Assembly (NCBI GenBank): GCA_947503305.1
Contig: CANNDF010000002.1
Coordinates: 434,001 to 498,000, forward strand
Source of the DNA: an uncultured Dokdonia sp.
GTDB taxonomy: Bacteria > Bacteroidota > Bacteroidia > Flavobacteriales > Flavobacteriaceae
Direction: 5' to 3'
Length of the DNA: 64,000 nt
A program made the translations under genes and the position numbers. Positions 8,808 through 17,829 of this stretch are shown here, piece after piece; within the stretch, counting starts at the first letter, position 1, and every line of letters begins with the position of its first letter. Under the pieces are notes generated by a model, which saw nothing but the letters and a program-made list of their open reading frames with translations, ran no database searches and was not told the DNA's origin.

Positions 8808-9115
8808 AATATATAGAATCCTAGTAATTATATAGGAAAATAACTATATTAGTATTTAGTTTAAAAGCACATTGATAGTAATTATAGAAAGGCGTTATAA
8901 CTGTGTTTGTAGTTTTCACAGATATACAACTTAAACCAATTAATTGAGTTGAAATTTAGGTTACATTTTTTTAGTAGGATTTAAAAAGCAACCGTCATTA
9001 CCTCTCTATAGTCTATCAACTGTGCTTTTTTCTTTTTGTATAATTTCTATCGATACATTCTATTAAACGCCTACGGTTATTCACTATTTAGAAGGATAAT
9101 AATCTTCTATTTTGG

Positions 9116-9123
9116 TATCTTTG
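9116..9123 (+). promoter_or_regulatory. Candidate -7 box of argS
   Basis: TATCTTTG fits TAnnTTTG. It predicts a transcript start near 9130 and a leader of about 40 nt beginning just before the hairpin at 9134-9153. Confidence 0.45.
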
Positions 9124-9133
9124 CATTTTAGTT

Positions 9134-9153
9134 ATGCCCGCTTATGCGGGTAT
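9134..9153 (+). promoter_or_regulatory. GC-rich hairpin at the 5' end of the argS leader
   Basis: CCCGC and GCGGG (9137-9141 and 9146-9150) flank a TTAT loop. A G-T wobble and two A-T pairs extend the stem to 8 bp. No T-run follows, so it is not an ordinary terminator. It lies 16 nt before the argS ATG, at or near the predicted mRNA 5' end, and could stabilise the mRNA or gate translation. Confidence 0.5.
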
Positions 9154-9169
9154 CTTAGTATACAAACTT

Positions 9170-10948
9170 ATGTCTTTGCAAAATACCCTTTCCATACATG
9201 TAAAAAATGCAGTTCAAGAACTGTATCAAGCTCAATTACTATCGGTAGAATTTCAAGCTACTCGCAAAGAGTTTGAAGGAGATATTACTGTAGTTGTATT
9301 CCCCATGCTACGTGTACTAAAAGGGAATCCAGTGCAAATAGGGACGCAAATAGGAGAATATCTAGTAGCTCATGTATCTGATGTAACAGGATTTAATGTA
9401 GTAAAAGGATTTTTGAATATTGTTATAGCAGATAGCTATTATTTAGACTTTTTTAAAGGAATTCAGGAAGAGGGTAACTATGGAATAAAAGTACCAGAAG
9501 GGAAAGCGGTAATGGTAGAATATTCTTCACCTAATACTAACAAACCACTACACTTAGGACATGTACGTAATAATTTATTAGGATATGCTGTCGCAAAAAT
9601 TATAGAAGCTTCTGGAAAAAAAGTATATAAAACTCAGATTATAAATGATCGTGGTATCCATATATGTAAGTCTATGTTGGCTTGGCAACGCTTTGGAAAT
9701 GGGGAAACACCAGAAAGTACTGGACTCAAAGGAGATAAACTGGTAGGGAACTATTATGTGAAGTTTGATCAGGAGTATAAAAAAGAGATTACACAATTAG
9801 TTGCCGAAGGAGTTGCAGAAGAGCATGCAAAAAAAGAAGCGCCTATTCTTGTAGAAGCCCAAGAAATGCTTCGTAAATGGGAAGCAGGAGATGATGAAGT
9901 AGTGGCATTATGGAAAAAGATGAACCAATGGGTATATGATGGATTTGATGTCACCTATAAAAATTTAGGAGTCGATTTTGATCATTTATATTATGAGAGT
10001 AATACCTATTTATTAGGAAAGGATAATATCCAGGAAGGACTTGAAAATGGTGTGTTCTTTAAAAAAGAGGATGGCTCTGTATGGTGTGACCTTACAGAAG
10101 ATGGTCTAGATGAAAAAATTGTCCTACGGTCAGATGGTACTGCCGTCTATATGACTCAGGATATTGGTACTGCAATCCAGCGTGTAAAAGATCATCCCGA
10201 TGTAGGAGGTATGATCTATACAGTAGGAAATGAGCAAGATTATCATTTTAAAGTTCTGTTTTTAATCCTAAAAAAATTAGGATATGACTGGGCAGAAAAT
10301 CTATTCCATTTAAGTTATGGAATGGTAGATCTTCCCTCTGGAAAAATGAAATCAAGAGAAGGTACCGTAGTAGATGCCGACGACTTGATTTCAGAAATGG
10401 CCAAAACTGCAGGTACTATCTCCGAAGATTTAGGAAAGTTAGATGGGTATTCTCAAGAAGAAAAAAATGGATTATACAAGACCATAGGGTTAGGAGCGCT
10501 TAAATATTATATTCTTAAGGTAGATCCCAAAAAGCGCATCCTTTTTAATCCCGAAGAATCCGTAGATTTTCAAGGAAATACAGGGCCTTTTATACAATAC
10601 ACCTATGCACGTATCCAGTCTATATTACGTAAAGCAAAAGAAACAAACGTTGCAACAACTATAGGTAACTCAACAGTGTTACATGCTAAAGAAAAAGAGT
10701 TGTTAAAGTGTATACAAGACTATCCGGCAACTATAGAGTTGGCGGCAGAAAATCATAGTCCAGCATTGATTGCAAACTATACCTATGATCTAGTTAAGGA
10801 ATTTAACTCGTTCTATCAGCAAGTCTCTATTCTAGGGGCAGATACTGAAGAAGAAAAATCATTTAGAGTTGCATTAAGTGCACAAGTAGCACAGGTTATT
10901 AAAAGCGCATTTGGACTCTTAGGGATCGATGTGCCAGAGCGTATGTAA
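9170..10948 (+). CDS. argS: Arginine--tRNA ligase
   Basis: Class I aminoacyl-tRNA synthetase, charging tRNA-Arg with arginine in the cytosol. It has 592 residues from the ATG at 9170 (MSLQNTLS). An upstream in-frame ATG at 9134 would encode MPAYAG from inside the leader hairpin and is rejected. An N-terminal arginyl-tRNA-synthetase domain precedes the HIGH motif, here HLGH at 128-131 (SPNTNKPLHLGHVRNN). The KMSKS-equivalent loop is KMKS at 392-395 (GKMKSREGT). The C-terminal DALR anticodon-binding domain contains the typical QYTYARIQSI and ends in LGIDVPERM. It is probably monocistronic, with its own promoter. Confidence 0.97.
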   Translation: MSLQNTLSIHVKNAVQELYQAQLLSVEFQATRKEFEGDITVVVFPMLRVLKGNPVQIGTQIGEYLVAHVSDVTGFNVVKGFLNIVIADSYYLDFFKGIQEEGNYGIKVPEGKAVMVEYSSPNTNKPLHLGHVRNNLLGYAVAKIIEASGKKVYKTQIINDRGIHICKSMLAWQRFGNGETPESTGLKGDKLVGNYYVKFDQEYKKEITQLVAEGVAEEHAKKEAPILVEAQEMLRKWEAGDDEVVALWKKMNQWVYDGFDVTYKNLGVDFDHLYYESNTYLLGKDNIQEGLENGVFFKKEDGSVWCDLTEDGLDEKIVLRSDGTAVYMTQDIGTAIQRVKDHPDVGGMIYTVGNEQDYHFKVLFLILKKLGYDWAENLFHLSYGMVDLPSGKMKSREGTVVDADDLISEMAKTAGTISEDLGKLDGYSQEEKNGLYKTIGLGALKYYILKVDPKKRILFNPEESVDFQGNTGPFIQYTYARIQSILRKAKETNVATTIGNSTVLHAKEKELLKCIQDYPATIELAAENHSPALIANYTYDLVKEFNSFYQQVSILGADTEEEKSFRVALSAQVAQVIKSAFGLLGIDVPERM

Positions 10949-10955
10949 TAGTTTT

Positions 10956-10977
10956 ATATGCTTTCGCGAAAGCATAT
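10956..10977. repeat. Dispersed palindrome copy 2 (22-bp perfect palindrome after argS)
   Basis: The core GCTTTCGCGAAAGC (10960-10973) is extended by ATAT/ATAT to a perfect 22-bp palindrome, 7 bp past the argS stop. A short TTTT follows. It could act as a transcript-end hairpin, or be only a copy of the repeat. Confidence 0.9.
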
Positions 10978-11010
10978 TTTGCCTATCTTCATGATTGAAA
11001 TATATTGATT

Positions 11011-12186
11011 ATGAGATTACCACTACTTTTATTGACAATCTTATGCACTCTTTCTGTATCTGCACAAGAAGCATGGACACAGCTCAATAATTTTCCTTTT
11101 GAAACATATACAAGTTCGAGCTTTGTAGTTAATGACGAAGCATACATAGTAGTAAGTGAAGAATCAGGTGTAGATGATATTATTTACAAGTATGATGTAA
11201 ATAATGATATATGGATGATGGTTGCGACTATTCCTGAAGAAACATTTTTTCTTGCAGATCCATTTGTAATAGGAACCCGTGTTTTTTTTGTAGGCTTGGG
11301 TTCAGAGATTGATGCTAGTATAGAGCTATGGGAATATGTTCCTGTCACTAATAGTTTTGAAGAACGCACTGGGTATGATTTTAATGATTTTGGTTTGTAT
11401 GGATATGATGCTATTACTTTTTCTATTGGAAATATAGGTTATGTATTGACATCGGCTTCTGCATTTGATGATAATGTAAATTTTGTAGCTTATGATCCTA
11501 CTACAGATAGTTGGGATTCAAAATCTAATTATCCTAGTGACATTAGTGGTGATTCCCGTTCTTTTTCAATAAATAATAAAGGATATGTCAGTTTTAGTAT
11601 GGACGTTGGATCTGAAGGGAATTTTATTAATGATTTATGGGAATATGATCCTGATATAGATAGTTGGACAGAAAAGACTACTTATCCATTAAGTTATGTA
11701 ACGGGCCCTGTAAGTTTTGTATTAGATGATTTGGCTTATTTTGCATCTGGCTTTATCAATGATACTGTTTATCGTTATAGCCCTGTTGAAAACTCTTGGG
11801 AGCTTATTGAATCTCCGGGTATATTTTTTTATAATTCTTTTGGGTTTGCTATTAATGGAATAGGGTATATAGGATTAGGGTCTATAGATGACCTTGGTCT
11901 TGAGGCTTCAGATCAAATCTGGCGTATGGATCCAGGACTTTTATCTATAACTGAGAGGAACACTATTGATGTATCTATTTTTCCCAATCCAGTAACAGAT
12001 ATACTATATCTTCAAAGTAATACAGCAATAAAGGAAGTTACAATGTATACCTTATTAGGACAGGAGATTATGACGAGTACTATTGAAAATAACCAATTAG
12101 ATTTGTCATTCCTGTCTGGAGGGATATACCTCATAAAGATCACAAATGATCGAGGTGAGTTAACTCAAAAGTTGATTAAAACATAG
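11011..12186 (+). CDS. Secreted Kelch-like repeat protein with T9SS sorting domain
   Basis: A 391-residue exported protein. The signal peptide (MRLPLLLLTILCTLSVSAQ) leads into repeated segments of about 50 residues such as DLWEYDPDIDSWTEKTTYP and FVAYDPTTDSWDSKSNYP, which are Kelch-type beta-propeller blades. The last 75 residues, from VSIFPNPVTDILYL through TLLGQEI to GGIYLIKIT and a basic end, form a type A T9SS C-terminal sorting domain. The protein should therefore be secreted or anchored on the cell surface by the T9SS. The ATG at 11011 is preferred; the TTG two codons earlier is possible. The ligand or role is unknown. Confidence 0.85.
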   Translation: MRLPLLLLTILCTLSVSAQEAWTQLNNFPFETYTSSSFVVNDEAYIVVSEESGVDDIIYKYDVNNDIWMMVATIPEETFFLADPFVIGTRVFFVGLGSEIDASIELWEYVPVTNSFEERTGYDFNDFGLYGYDAITFSIGNIGYVLTSASAFDDNVNFVAYDPTTDSWDSKSNYPSDISGDSRSFSINNKGYVSFSMDVGSEGNFINDLWEYDPDIDSWTEKTTYPLSYVTGPVSFVLDDLAYFASGFINDTVYRYSPVENSWELIESPGIFFYNSFGFAINGIGYIGLGSIDDLGLEASDQIWRMDPGLLSITERNTIDVSIFPNPVTDILYLQSNTAIKEVTMYTLLGQEIMTSTIENNQLDLSFLSGGIYLIKITNDRGELTQKLIKT

Positions 12187-12269
12187 CGATAGTAGATAGA
12201 AAGAACATCATATAGTTAGTGTCAAAATGATATTACGATAGATTCCCGTTATTATCCATTAAAAAATAG

Positions 12270-12277
12270 TACTTTTG
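12270..12277 (+). promoter_or_regulatory. Candidate -7 box of typA
   Basis: TACTTTTG fits TAnnTTTG, 38 bp before the typA ATG. It lies in the 129-bp gap after the Kelch-like gene. Confidence 0.4.
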
Positions 12278-12315
12278 CACCGCCAAAATAGGCCCTAAAC
12301 AAGAAAGCTATAGTT

Positions 12316-14112
12316 ATGGATATCAAGAACATTGCAATTATTGCTCACGTAGACCACGGTAAGACAACATTGGTAGATAAAATCATGTACCACTGTCAGT
12401 TGTTCCGTGAAAATGAAAATACGGGAGATTTGATCTTAGATAATAATGATCTTGAGCGCGAGCGCGGGATTACCATTACCTCAAAAAACGTTTCTGTAAA
12501 ATATAAAAACACAAAAATTAATATTATTGATACGCCTGGTCACGCCGATTTTGGAGGAGAAGTAGAGCGTGTATTAAATATGGCAGATGGCGTGTTATTA
12601 CTTGTAGATGCTTTTGAAGGCCCAATGCCACAAACCCGCTTTGTATTACAGAAAGCAATAGATTTAGGGTTAAAGCCATGTGTAGTTATCAACAAGGTAG
12701 ATAAGGAAAATTGTACACCCGATGAAGTGCATGAGAAAGTATTTGATCTTATGTTTGAATTAGGTGCAGAAGAATGGCAATTAGACTTTCCTACCGTATA
12801 TGGTAGTGCAAAGAATAACTGGATGAGTGATGACTGGCAAGATGAGACAGATTCTATAGAACCATTATTGGATATGGTAATGGAGCATATCCCATCTCCA
12901 AAAATAGCAGAAGGAACTCCTCAAATGCTTATTACTTCTTTAGATTTTTCTTCATTTACAGGTCGTATTGCTATAGGGCGTGTACAACGTGGAGAACTTA
13001 AGGAAGGAATGCAAGTTTCATTAGTAAAACGAGATGGAACGATTAAGAAAACAAGAATTAAAGAACTCCATACGTTTGACGGTTTAGGACGTATTAAAGT
13101 AAGTAGCGTACCTGCAGGAGATATATGTGCGATTGTAGGATTAGAAGGATTTGAGATAGGGGATACTGTTGCCGATCTTGAAAACCCAGAAGGATTAAAA
13201 ACCATCGCTATCGATGAGCCTACAATGAGTATGCTTTTTACCATTAATGATTCTCCATTTTTTGGAAAAGACGGAAAGTTTGTAACCTCTCGTCATATCA
13301 AAGATCGTCTTACTAAAGAATTAGAAAAAAACCTTGCACTTCGTGTTAATGAAACCGATAGTGCCGATAAGTTCTTAGTCTATGGACGTGGGGTATTGCA
13401 TTTATCAGTATTGATAGAAACAATGCGTCGTGAAGGGTATGAATTACAGATTGGACAACCACAAGTAATTATAAAAGAGATTGATGGTGTAAAATGTGAA
13501 CCTATTGAAGAGTTAACGATTGATTTACCAGAGCATGTCTCTGGAAAGGCTGTAGAAATGGTAACCATGCGTAAAGGGGAGATGCTTTCTATGGAAGCCA
13601 AAGGAGATCGTATGATTATTGAGTTTATTATCCCTTCCAGGGGCATTATAGGATTGCGTAATCAATTGCTTACAGCTACCGCTGGAGAAGCAATCATGGC
13701 ACATCGCTATAAAGAATATCAACCTCTTAAAGGCGATATTCCAGGTCGTATAAATGGATCATTAGTATCAATGGAAAATGGAAATGCAATTCCTTATTCT
13801 ATTGATAAATTACAAGACCGTGGAAAATTCTTTGTAGATCCAGGAGAAGACATTTATGAAGGGCAAGTAATAGGTGAAAATAGTCGTCAGGATGATATGA
13901 CGGTTAATATTACAAAGACCAAAAAATTATCAAATGTGCGTTCATCAGGCGCAGATGACAAAGCTAAGATTGTTCCTGCAATCAAATTTTCTTTAGAAGA
14001 AGCTTTGGAATATATTCAGAAAGATGAATACGTTGAGGTTACTCCTAGTCATTTACGATTACGTAAGGTGTATTTGAAAGAGGTAGATCGTAAACGTAAT
14101 AAAATTGTATAA
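12316..14112 (+). CDS. typA: Ribosome-associated GTPase TypA/BipA
   Basis: Translational GTPase of the elongation-factor family, needed for 50S assembly and growth under stress. At 598 residues it is full length. G1 is AHVDHGKTT at 10-18, the switch regions contain RERGITI and DTPGHADFGGEVERV, and G4 is NKVDKE. EF-G-like domains III and V follow, including the conserved GRGVLHLSVLIETMRREG and MEAKGDRMIIEFIIPSRGI. The C-terminal domain specific to BipA ends in LRKVYLKEVDRKRNKIV. It is followed by a strong intrinsic terminator, so it appears to form a single-gene unit. Confidence 0.97.
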   Translation: MDIKNIAIIAHVDHGKTTLVDKIMYHCQLFRENENTGDLILDNNDLERERGITITSKNVSVKYKNTKINIIDTPGHADFGGEVERVLNMADGVLLLVDAFEGPMPQTRFVLQKAIDLGLKPCVVINKVDKENCTPDEVHEKVFDLMFELGAEEWQLDFPTVYGSAKNNWMSDDWQDETDSIEPLLDMVMEHIPSPKIAEGTPQMLITSLDFSSFTGRIAIGRVQRGELKEGMQVSLVKRDGTIKKTRIKELHTFDGLGRIKVSSVPAGDICAIVGLEGFEIGDTVADLENPEGLKTIAIDEPTMSMLFTINDSPFFGKDGKFVTSRHIKDRLTKELEKNLALRVNETDSADKFLVYGRGVLHLSVLIETMRREGYELQIGQPQVIIKEIDGVKCEPIEELTIDLPEHVSGKAVEMVTMRKGEMLSMEAKGDRMIIEFIIPSRGIIGLRNQLLTATAGEAIMAHRYKEYQPLKGDIPGRINGSLVSMENGNAIPYSIDKLQDRGKFFVDPGEDIYEGQVIGENSRQDDMTVNITKTKKLSNVRSSGADDKAKIVPAIKFSLEEALEYIQKDEYVEVTPSHLRLRKVYLKEVDRKRNKIV

Positions 14113-14135
14113 TAATAGTATATACTCCATTTTAG

Positions 14136-14165
14136 AGCCTTCTCATCATATGAGAAGGCTTTTTT
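14136..14165 (+). terminator. Intrinsic terminator after typA
   Basis: A 10-bp perfect stem (AGCCTTCTCA / TGAGAAGGCT) with loop TCATA is followed by TTTTT, 23 bp after the typA stop. Confidence 0.9.
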
Positions 14166-14184
14166 ATTTACTATTTTAGACCCA

Positions 14185-15738
14185 ATGTACGCCGAAAAAA
14201 TAAAATTTAATTACAGAAACCTCGACAGTTGGCTTTTCATACTTGTATTAGCGTGTACATTTATTAAAATACTGTTAGTAGGCAAGGGGCTTCTAGCTTT
14301 TCCAGATGAAACACGCGTATTTGCATCTGCAAATATGCTTAGGAATGGAATAGAAGGAAACCTACAACAGGTGATTGTAGATTTGTTTTCTACAAATGGG
14401 CGTCCAGGGGAGGTATTACTTAATCTTATTCCAGTAAGTATACAATATATTACGGGACAATTATTCAATTTGTCTACCTTTCAAAGCAGCAATACATGGC
14501 CTTTTTTTCTTTTTAATTTTATCACGTATTTAGGTATTTTATGGTTTCACTATAAGATTGCTTTTTTACTTTTTAAAAAGAAACGACATGCCTTACTATC
14601 TGTCTTACTTTTAGTATGCCTTGTCAACGGATACATTTACTTACGTCATGCATTACCGTATGATAAAAGCTTGGTTATATTTTACTTTTTGATCTATAGA
14701 TTCTTATCCTACAAAGATGTGTATAAAACAAAAAACCTGATTGCATATGGTGCATTAGCATTTTTTGGCTTCTTAGTATATCCAGGGTATATTATATCAT
14801 ATATAATCGTTAGCGCTTTCTTTTTCTTTTTTCGCTTAAAGCGAAAAAATGTACAACAACACTTAAAAAAGATAGCAGTATTTGCATTAGGAGGAGGTAT
14901 CTTATTTTTAATGTTTGAGCTCCTTTCTAGAGCAGGAGGAGTATCATATCTCGCGATATCAAGTACACTTTCAAATACCATTATTCAAGGTGATTTTTCA
15001 GAATCTTTCTCATTTATAATATCTTATTTGTATGAGGTAGAAGGGGTCTTAGGAATACTTATTTTAATAGGAGTAGTTCTCTATGTGTTACATGGTTTTA
15101 TCCATTTCCAAAAAACGTTTATGGATTTTAATGATCCATTAATGATTTTGACAATTCTGATTATTGGACTATGGTTTGCCTATGCATGTGCTGGATATGT
15201 ATTCCATAAGGTTACTTTTTATGGGAGATTAATACATCAATTTATTCCGTTAATGTGCTTGATCACAGTAAGCGTGTTTTCTATATGGATTTCATCTAAA
15301 AAATGGGGAGTACTTTCTGTTATTGTGTTGACAGGAATTTCGGTTTTCAGCTTTTTGCCAAGATTTATAGATTATTTATCGTATGATTATCCCAAAGATG
15401 TTGCTTGGTCGTTTGAAGATAATCATCCAGATATACTATTTACTGAGCATTGTGAAGCAGGTGAAAGTTGGTCAATGTTAAATAATTATAATGAGCAACA
15501 CGCTACTGCTACTGTTTCTAAGATGTATCATATCGTCAATGCTTGTTTCTTTTACCCTATTGTAAAACCAGAAACGGTCACAACCTATGTTCCTCCTCAA
15601 AAAAATGAATTATTGATAGAAGTCCCCTATTTTCAAAATTTTATAGCTTATCAATTTGAGGGGCTATCCCCTGAGCAGCGTAGACGCTTACAGGCTATGG
15701 ATTTAAAAATTAAAATCTATCACTTACTCGAAAAGTAG
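14185..15738 (+). CDS. Polytopic membrane protein, GT39/ArnT-like glycosyltransferase (putative)
   Basis: A 517-residue integral membrane protein with about ten predicted hydrophobic helices. The first extracytoplasmic loop, LLAFPDETRVFASANMLRNG, carries the acidic pair (PDE) seen in GT-C polyprenyl-phosphate glycosyltransferases of the PMT/ArnT type. A soluble C-terminal tail of about 110 residues follows the last helix. This fold usually transfers a sugar from a lipid-phosphate donor to a glycan or lipid A on the periplasmic face. It opens the surface-glycan locus and is followed 13 bp later by the FemAB-like gene. An 11-bp inverted repeat around one base lies inside the gene at 14827-14849. 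Donor and acceptor are unknown. Confidence 0.65.
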   Translation: MYAEKIKFNYRNLDSWLFILVLACTFIKILLVGKGLLAFPDETRVFASANMLRNGIEGNLQQVIVDLFSTNGRPGEVLLNLIPVSIQYITGQLFNLSTFQSSNTWPFFLFNFITYLGILWFHYKIAFLLFKKKRHALLSVLLLVCLVNGYIYLRHALPYDKSLVIFYFLIYRFLSYKDVYKTKNLIAYGALAFFGFLVYPGYIISYIIVSAFFFFFRLKRKNVQQHLKKIAVFALGGGILFLMFELLSRAGGVSYLAISSTLSNTIIQGDFSESFSFIISYLYEVEGVLGILILIGVVLYVLHGFIHFQKTFMDFNDPLMILTILIIGLWFAYACAGYVFHKVTFYGRLIHQFIPLMCLITVSVFSIWISSKKWGVLSVIVLTGISVFSFLPRFIDYLSYDYPKDVAWSFEDNHPDILFTEHCEAGESWSMLNNYNEQHATATVSKMYHIVNACFFYPIVKPETVTTYVPPQKNELLIEVPYFQNFIAYQFEGLSPEQRRRLQAMDLKIKIYHLLEK

Positions 15739-15751
15739 TATTTTTAACCAG

Positions 15752-16732
15752 ATGGAGACCACCTATAGTGTAGTTACATATACAGATCAGCACAAAACTG
15801 TTTGGGATACCTTTTGTAAAGAGGCAAAAAATGCGACATTCTTGTTTGAGCGTGATTTTATGGATTATCATCAGGATCGTTTTGAGGATCACTCTCTTAT
15901 GATCTACAAGAAAAATATGCTCGTAGCTGTCATGCCGGCAAATAGGGTAGGGACTGCTATCCATACCCATCAAGGACTAACCTATGGAGGTATCCTATTA
16001 TCTGCTAAAGTAAAGTTACTGGATTGTATAGAGATTTTTAAAGAGCTCTTAATGTTTCTTAATAACGATGGGTTTACGACACTTTATATAAAACAAATTC
16101 CAAGATTTTATACGCGCCTACCATCTGAAGAATTGGAATATCTTTTCTTCCTGCTAAATGCTAAATGCTCAAGGGTAGATACAGCTTCTGTAATAGATTA
16201 TTCAAATAAATTACCGATACAATCTAATCGTAATGAAGGCGTAAAAAAAGCCCAAAGACATGAATTAAGTATTAAAGAAGATGACAATTTTAAGGATTTT
16301 TGGGATAGAATATTGTTGCCTAATTTAGAAAAAAGACATCAAGCAACTCCCACACACACCTTAGAAGAAATTATTTTACTTAAAAAAAGATTTCCTGAGC
16401 AAATTAGACAGTTTAATGTCTATAAGGAAGGAAATATTGTAGGAGGAGCAACTCTTTTTGAGACTCACACTACAGCGCATGTACAATACATCTCTGCAGA
16501 TACCAATAAGCAAGAATTGGGAACACTAGATTTTCTTTTTGACTATTTAATTACAGAAAGATTTACCGATAAAAAGTATTTTGATTTTGGAATCTCAAAT
16601 GAATTTGATGGGACAAAATTGAACAAAGGGCTTTCATACTGGAAAGAAAGTTTTGGAGCGCGTACTTTTGTGCATCGTTTTTATGAAATACCTATTGAAA
16701 ATTTCACCCTTTTAAATGATGTCGTGATATGA
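15752..16732 (+). CDS. FemAB/GNAT-like acyltransferase
   Basis: A 326-residue protein that looks like the FemAB/GNAT superfamily. It has two tandem acyl-CoA-like halves, with the second containing YKEGNIVGGATLFETHTTAHVQYISADTNK and a C-terminal KYFDFGISNEFDGTKLNKGLSYWKESFGA, typical of FemAB-type proteins in polysaccharide clusters. Its stop overlaps the start of the aminotransferase by 4 bp (ATGA), so the two are translationally coupled. This suggests it acylates the amino group made by that aminotransferase, or a peptide/glycan amine. No acceptor specificity is visible. Confidence 0.65.
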   Translation: METTYSVVTYTDQHKTVWDTFCKEAKNATFLFERDFMDYHQDRFEDHSLMIYKKNMLVAVMPANRVGTAIHTHQGLTYGGILLSAKVKLLDCIEIFKELLMFLNNDGFTTLYIKQIPRFYTRLPSEELEYLFFLLNAKCSRVDTASVIDYSNKLPIQSNRNEGVKKAQRHELSIKEDDNFKDFWDRILLPNLEKRHQATPTHTLEEIILLKKRFPEQIRQFNVYKEGNIVGGATLFETHTTAHVQYISADTNKQELGTLDFLFDYLITERFTDKKYFDFGISNEFDGTKLNKGLSYWKESFGARTFVHRFYEIPIENFTLLNDVVI

Positions 16733-17829
16733 TCCCTTTTTTAGATTTATATAGTGTGAATGCTCGATATGATAATGCGTTTCAAGAACGTTTTAAAGAT
16801 TTTCTTGAGAAAGGGTGGTATATCTTAGGAGAAGAAGTGTGCGCTTTTGAGAAAGAATTTGCTGCGTATTGTGGGACACAGTATTGTATAGGTACTGCAA
16901 ATGGACTTGATGCGATACGGATGATTTTAGAAGGGTATAAAATTTTAGGGAAGTTATCAGAAGGCGATGGAGTATTGGTAGCTTCAAATACATATATAGC
17001 TACTATTTTAGGAATACGTCAAGCGGGATTAACTCCTGTATTTGTAGAAGCTCACTTAGGAACTTATAATTTTGATTTTGAAGATCTTAATGCTAAAATT
17101 ACGGCAACTGCCAAAGTGATTATGCCTACACATCTATATGGTCAATTAACGGATATGGATATGGTAAATGCTTTCGCGAAAGCGAATAACTTACTTGTCA
17201 TAACCGATTCTGCACAGTCTCATGGAGCAATCGCCTCAAACGGGAAACGAAGTGGAAACTTAGCAGATGCTTCGGGGTTTAGTTTTTATCCTACAAAAAA
17301 CTTAGGTGCACTAGGTGATGGTGGGGCTGTGACTACAAATGATCAGGAGCTTGCTGAGGTATTACTAAAGTATAGAAACTACGGTTTTGGTAAACGTTAT
17401 GTGAGTGCCTATGAAGGGATAAATTCAAGACTAGATGAAGTTCAAGCCCTTTTTCTACGTTTAAAATTAAAAGATCTAGATACAGATAATCAACAAAGGA
17501 GGAGTATTGCAAGACGCTATTTAGAAGGTATAAAAAACACAAAAATACAACTCCCTGTTTGGGATGGTACAGACAATCATGTATTTCATCTTTTTGTAAT
17601 CAGAAGTAAAAATAGGGATCATTTACAAGAATATCTTACAGATAACGGTATAGGTACTATTGTTCATTATCCGATACCTCCATATCAACAGGAAGCATTA
17701 AAAGCGTATAACTATTTATCTTTTCCTGTTTCGGAAGAGATACATCGTACAGTGTTGAGTATTCCGTTAAGTCCTGTTATGAATGAGGAAAGTGTAGACG
17801 AGGTTATACGTGTTTTAAATAAATATTAA
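16729..17829 (+). CDS. DegT/DnrJ/EryC1-family sugar aminotransferase (FdtB/QdtB-like)
   Basis: PLP-dependent aminotransferase of 366 residues that should convert a keto sugar nucleotide to an amino sugar. The cofactor lysine is Lys190 in GFSFYPTKNLGALGDGGAV, and ITDSAQSHGA around 158-167 holds the pyridoxal ring. The C-terminal DNGIGTIVHYPIPPYQQEAL is typical of the FdtB/QdtB group making 3-amino-3,6-dideoxyhexoses. An FdtA-type ketoisomerase is encoded at 22074-22475 in the same locus, which supports a dTDP-Fuc3N or dTDP-Qui3N pathway. AFAKA at 148-152 comes from a palindrome copy. It overlaps the gene before it by 4 bp and abuts the one after it. Confidence 0.88.
   Translation: MIPFLDLYSVNARYDNAFQERFKDFLEKGWYILGEEVCAFEKEFAAYCGTQYCIGTANGLDAIRMILEGYKILGKLSEGDGVLVASNTYIATILGIRQAGLTPVFVEAHLGTYNFDFEDLNAKITATAKVIMPTHLYGQLTDMDMVNAFAKANNLLVITDSAQSHGAIASNGKRSGNLADASGFSFYPTKNLGALGDGGAVTTNDQELAEVLLKYRNYGFGKRYVSAYEGINSRLDEVQALFLRLKLKDLDTDNQQRRSIARRYLEGIKNTKIQLPVWDGTDNHVFHLFVIRSKNRDHLQEYLTDNGIGTIVHYPIPPYQQEALKAYNYLSFPVSEEIHRTVLSIPLSPVMNEESVDEVIRVLNKY
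17170..17183. repeat. Dispersed palindrome copy 3 (inside aminotransferase gene)
   Basis: Perfect GCTTTCGCGAAAGC in the Ala-Phe-Ala-Lys-Ala frame, within the helix before the PLP-binding ITDSAQSHGA strand. Confidence 0.95.

Larger units (their letters stand above)
8808..9169. other. Intergenic region between the Rrf2 gene and argS
   Basis: About 360 bp of AT-rich sequence without a convincing gene. It holds a loose A-run/T-run pairing (AAAAAGCA near 8975 with TGCTTTTT near 9022) that could be a weak terminator, then the argS promoter and a GC-rich leader hairpin, listed separately. Confidence 0.6.

Noticed and set aside
8975-9030. Possible terminator after the Rrf2 gene
   Set aside because: The pairing arms are short and separated by over 35 nt, so I do not list it as a terminator.
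9134-9169. ArgS extension starting MPAYAG
   Set aside because: The ATG lies in the leader hairpin and within about 4 nt of the predicted transcript start; MSLQNTLS at 9170 matches normal ArgS starts.
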